Below are positions 7,558-9,004 of a stretch of 9,004 nt of DNA, in pieces. Within the stretch, counting starts at the first letter, position 1; each line of letters starts with the position of its first letter. This stretch comes from Candidatus Aminicenantota bacterium (GTDB taxonomy: Bacteria; Acidobacteriota; Aminicenantia; UBA2199): NCBI GenBank assembly GCA_023137075.1, contig JAGLQA010000148.1, positions 1 to 9,004 on the forward strand, written 5' to 3'. The notes below the pieces were generated by a model. That model saw only the letters and a list, made by a program, of their open reading frames with translations, did no database searches and had not been told where the DNA came from. Position numbers and translations under genes: made by a program.

Positions 7558-7917
7558 TTAAACAGGGTAGGAACGATCGATTGTAAATTCCGGCAGGCTT
7601 ATCAACTCAATGCTGCCCCTGGCATTGGTTATTATCTCACCATGGGGATTTACTACCAATATGATGTGTCCCTCTCCCTCATACCGGTTGTATACTTCAA
7701 TGGTTTTATAGCGAAGAAGAATTCCCCATGTTTCCTTTAAGTCAAAACCGGGTAATTTTTTATCACCCAAATCAAAAAAATTAAGTTGCCCCATTCCAGG
7801 TACGGTAATAATCCCGGCAAAATGACCCAATCCAACGCCTTCTTCCTTTTTTATAACCTTACCGGTATCGGTGGTTAGATCATACTTGTAATGATTGGTG
7901 ACTTCAACATTATACAT
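7558..7917 (-). CDS. Hypothetical 119-residue soluble protein
   Basis: I do not recognise this protein. It is 119 residues long with no signal peptide or membrane helix, and it is rich in beta-branched and charged residues, with several predicted strands (for example ITVPGMGQLNFFDLG, HIILVVNPHGEIITN, IELISLPEFTI). It looks like a small beta-rich domain; there are no cysteines and no obvious catalytic motif. The ATG at 7917 has a near-perfect AGGAGG (7923-7928) at 5-nt spacing, so translation should be efficient. The gene follows the permease after ~100 nt and is followed by a truncated permease copy 37 nt later. It may therefore belong to the permease operon as an accessory protein, but this rests on position alone. 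I saw no convincing promoter of its own. Confidence 0.75.
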   Translation of the reverse strand: MYNVEVTNHYKYDLTTDTGKVIKKEEGVGLGHFAGIITVPGMGQLNFFDLGDKKLPGFDLKETWGILLRYKTIEVYNRYEGEGHIILVVNPHGEIITNARGSIELISLPEFTIDRSYPV

Positions 7918-8010
7918 TTTATCCTCCTTTTATAGTAATTTATATTATCCCAAACAGGATATTTATTTGCTTTTTTATCATCGCTGGAAATCATATCCAT
8001 AAATCTTAAG

Positions 8011-8196
8011 ACACCCGGATTAGGTGCCGCGGAATATGACCGCTTCACGCTTGAACCAGAAGGTACAGAAATATAAACTCAAGGCGGCCAGCACAAACAG
8101 CGACAGATAAACTTCCACAAGAAGACCGGTTTTTATAGTGCCGGAAATAATCTCCTTAGTGGCCAGGGAAACGTTCAGGATAGGAACCAGGGCTGT
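8011..8196 (-). repeat. Duplicated permease 3' end, copy B
   Basis: This is the counterpart of 7317-7502, at an offset of 694 bp and without gaps. It lies within the intact 3' end of the permease gene and extends 9 bp beyond its stop codon. The two copies are direct repeats flanking the 119-codon gene, so homologous recombination between them could delete that gene. Confidence 0.9.
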
Positions 8197-9004
8197 CGTG
8201 GCATTCAGTTTAATTCCGGGCAGCAGGCCCAAAAAAGCGGGAATAATCACAAGAAAATTCAACGGGGTCATGGTGCTTTGCGCCTCTTTAAAGGAATTCG
8301 CGAAAATGGAGAATGACAGGAGTATGGCCGCGAAAAAAACACACAGGGGAATAAGCAAAGAAAAGAGAAGCACAATGGACTTAAATTCGATGATTCGAAG
8401 TATCTCATCCATGATAAATGTGGGAATTTCTTTCAACTGCCTGACCGAAAAAAACAACCCCACCATGGCGATTACGGCACTACCGAGCCCGGCAAAGGTA
8501 ACCACAAAAAATTTGCCCATCACGATCTGTATCCTGCTGGCCGGTGACGTTAACAACGTCTCTATGGTGGCTCTTTCTTTCTCCCCGGCAGCCAGGTCGA
8601 TGGCCGGATACATGGCGCCCAAAAAACAGAAGATCACAAAAAAGTAAGGCAAAAGTCCGCCGATAGCTTCCCCGATTTTTTCCTTTGCGGACGCAAGATC
8701 GATTTCGTTAATTTCCAGTGCCTCGATGAAGGATTTCTCTAAATTTAACGCCTTTAAACGAACTTCGAGTAAATTTTCCTTAAAATCGTTTAACAGCTTT
8801 ATGATTCGTCTTTTCGCGATATTGTTCTCAGCCGAGGCTTTGAAATAAAGCTGCACCTGGCCTTTCCGGTTTTTGGCAATTTTTTTATCGAATTCTTCCT
8901 CAAAAACCAGGATAAAATCGATTTTTCCTTCCCGGATTAAATCATTTACCCGTTCTTTATCTATCTTTTCATCAACCGTCATATCTTTGCGGTTTTTTAT
9001 CGCC
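8020..9004 (-). CDS. ABC-2 type transporter permease, NatB-like (5' end outside window)
   Basis: This is the membrane subunit of an ABC transporter; the ATPase is not in the window. The frame is open to the right edge without a stop, so the ATG at 8982 is probably internal and ~80-100 residues, including the first helix, are missing. Numbering from that ATG, residues 1-105 are a hydrophilic, probably extracytoplasmic domain (EGKIDFILVFEEEF fits this family). Helices lie near 109-128, 154-180, 203-228, 240-256 and 284-306. The family signature AGEKERATIETLLTSP (132-147), as in NatB-type permeases (...AGEKERGTLETLL...), follows the second helix of the full protein. NatAB exports sodium in Bacillus, but many relatives have other or unknown substrates, so only the family is firm. 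The last 186 bp are duplicated at 7317-7502. Confidence 0.88.
   Translation of the reverse strand, partial: AIKNRKDMTVDEKIDKERVNDLIREGKIDFILVFEEEFDKKIAKNRKGQVQLYFKASAENNIAKRRIIKLLNDFKENLLEVRLKALNLEKSFIEALEINEIDLASAKEKIGEAIGGLLPYFFVIFCFLGAMYPAIDLAAGEKERATIETLLTSPASRIQIVMGKFFVVTFAGLGSAVIAMVGLFFSVRQLKEIPTFIMDEILRIIEFKSIVLLFSLLIPLCVFFAAILLSFSIFANSFKEAQSTMTPLNFLVIIPAFLGLLPGIKLNATTALVPILNVSLATKEIISGTIKTGLLVEVYLSLFVLAALSLYFCTFWFKREAVIFRGT

Noticed and set aside
8138..8647. Plus-strand 169-codon open frame opposite the permease
   Set aside because: It is fully antisense to a gene with clear family motifs, has no domain signature and has the composition expected of a complementary frame.

Overview
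The window looks like bacterial chromosome. It is AT-rich, and every gene I can support is on the minus strand, so transcription runs from high to low coordinates. A giant Hanks-type Ser/Thr kinase with TPR and membrane regions, a membrane-anchored gluzincin with TPRs, and a NatB-like ABC-2 permease suggest a lineage rich in eukaryotic-like kinases, for example Acidobacteriota or Aminicenantes-like bacteria. This placement is an inference from gene style only and is weak. No rRNA, tRNA, CRISPR array or complete insertion sequence was found.

Layout in transcription order. (1) 9004-8020: 3' part of an ABC-2/NatB-like permease that enters from beyond the right edge. (2) 7917-7558: an unrecognised 119-residue soluble protein with a strong ribosome binding site. 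(3) 7520-7326: a remnant carrying only the C-terminal end of a second, closely related permease. The last ~186 bp of the permease therefore occur twice, 694 bp apart, with the small gene between them. (4) 7325-7093: a spacer with a good sigma70-type promoter and a weak terminator candidate. (5) 7092-3025: a 1355-residue receptor-like Ser/Thr kinase with an intact catalytic core, one central membrane helix, a TolB/FlgO-like domain, TPR regions, a beta-rich insert and a multi-helix C-terminal membrane region. (6) 3024-2475: a 550-bp intergenic region that is unusually rich in hairpins. It includes a 116-bp element closed by an 8-bp inverted repeat, a promoter-like sequence just upstream of that element, and a near-consensus promoter for the next gene. 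(7) 2474-132: a 780-residue fusion of an ABC-2-like polytopic membrane region, an HExxH...E metallopeptidase domain and C-terminal TPRs. (8) 131-1: no recognisable feature.

The kinase and the peptidase each have their own promoter and are separated by the structured spacer, so they are neighbours rather than a tight operon. Both are large membrane proteins built from a catalytic domain, membrane helices and TPRs. A shared envelope-sensing or stress role is plausible but is inference. The parts most worth a second look are the structured intergenic region, the two unusual domain architectures, and the duplicated permease tail flanking the orphan gene.
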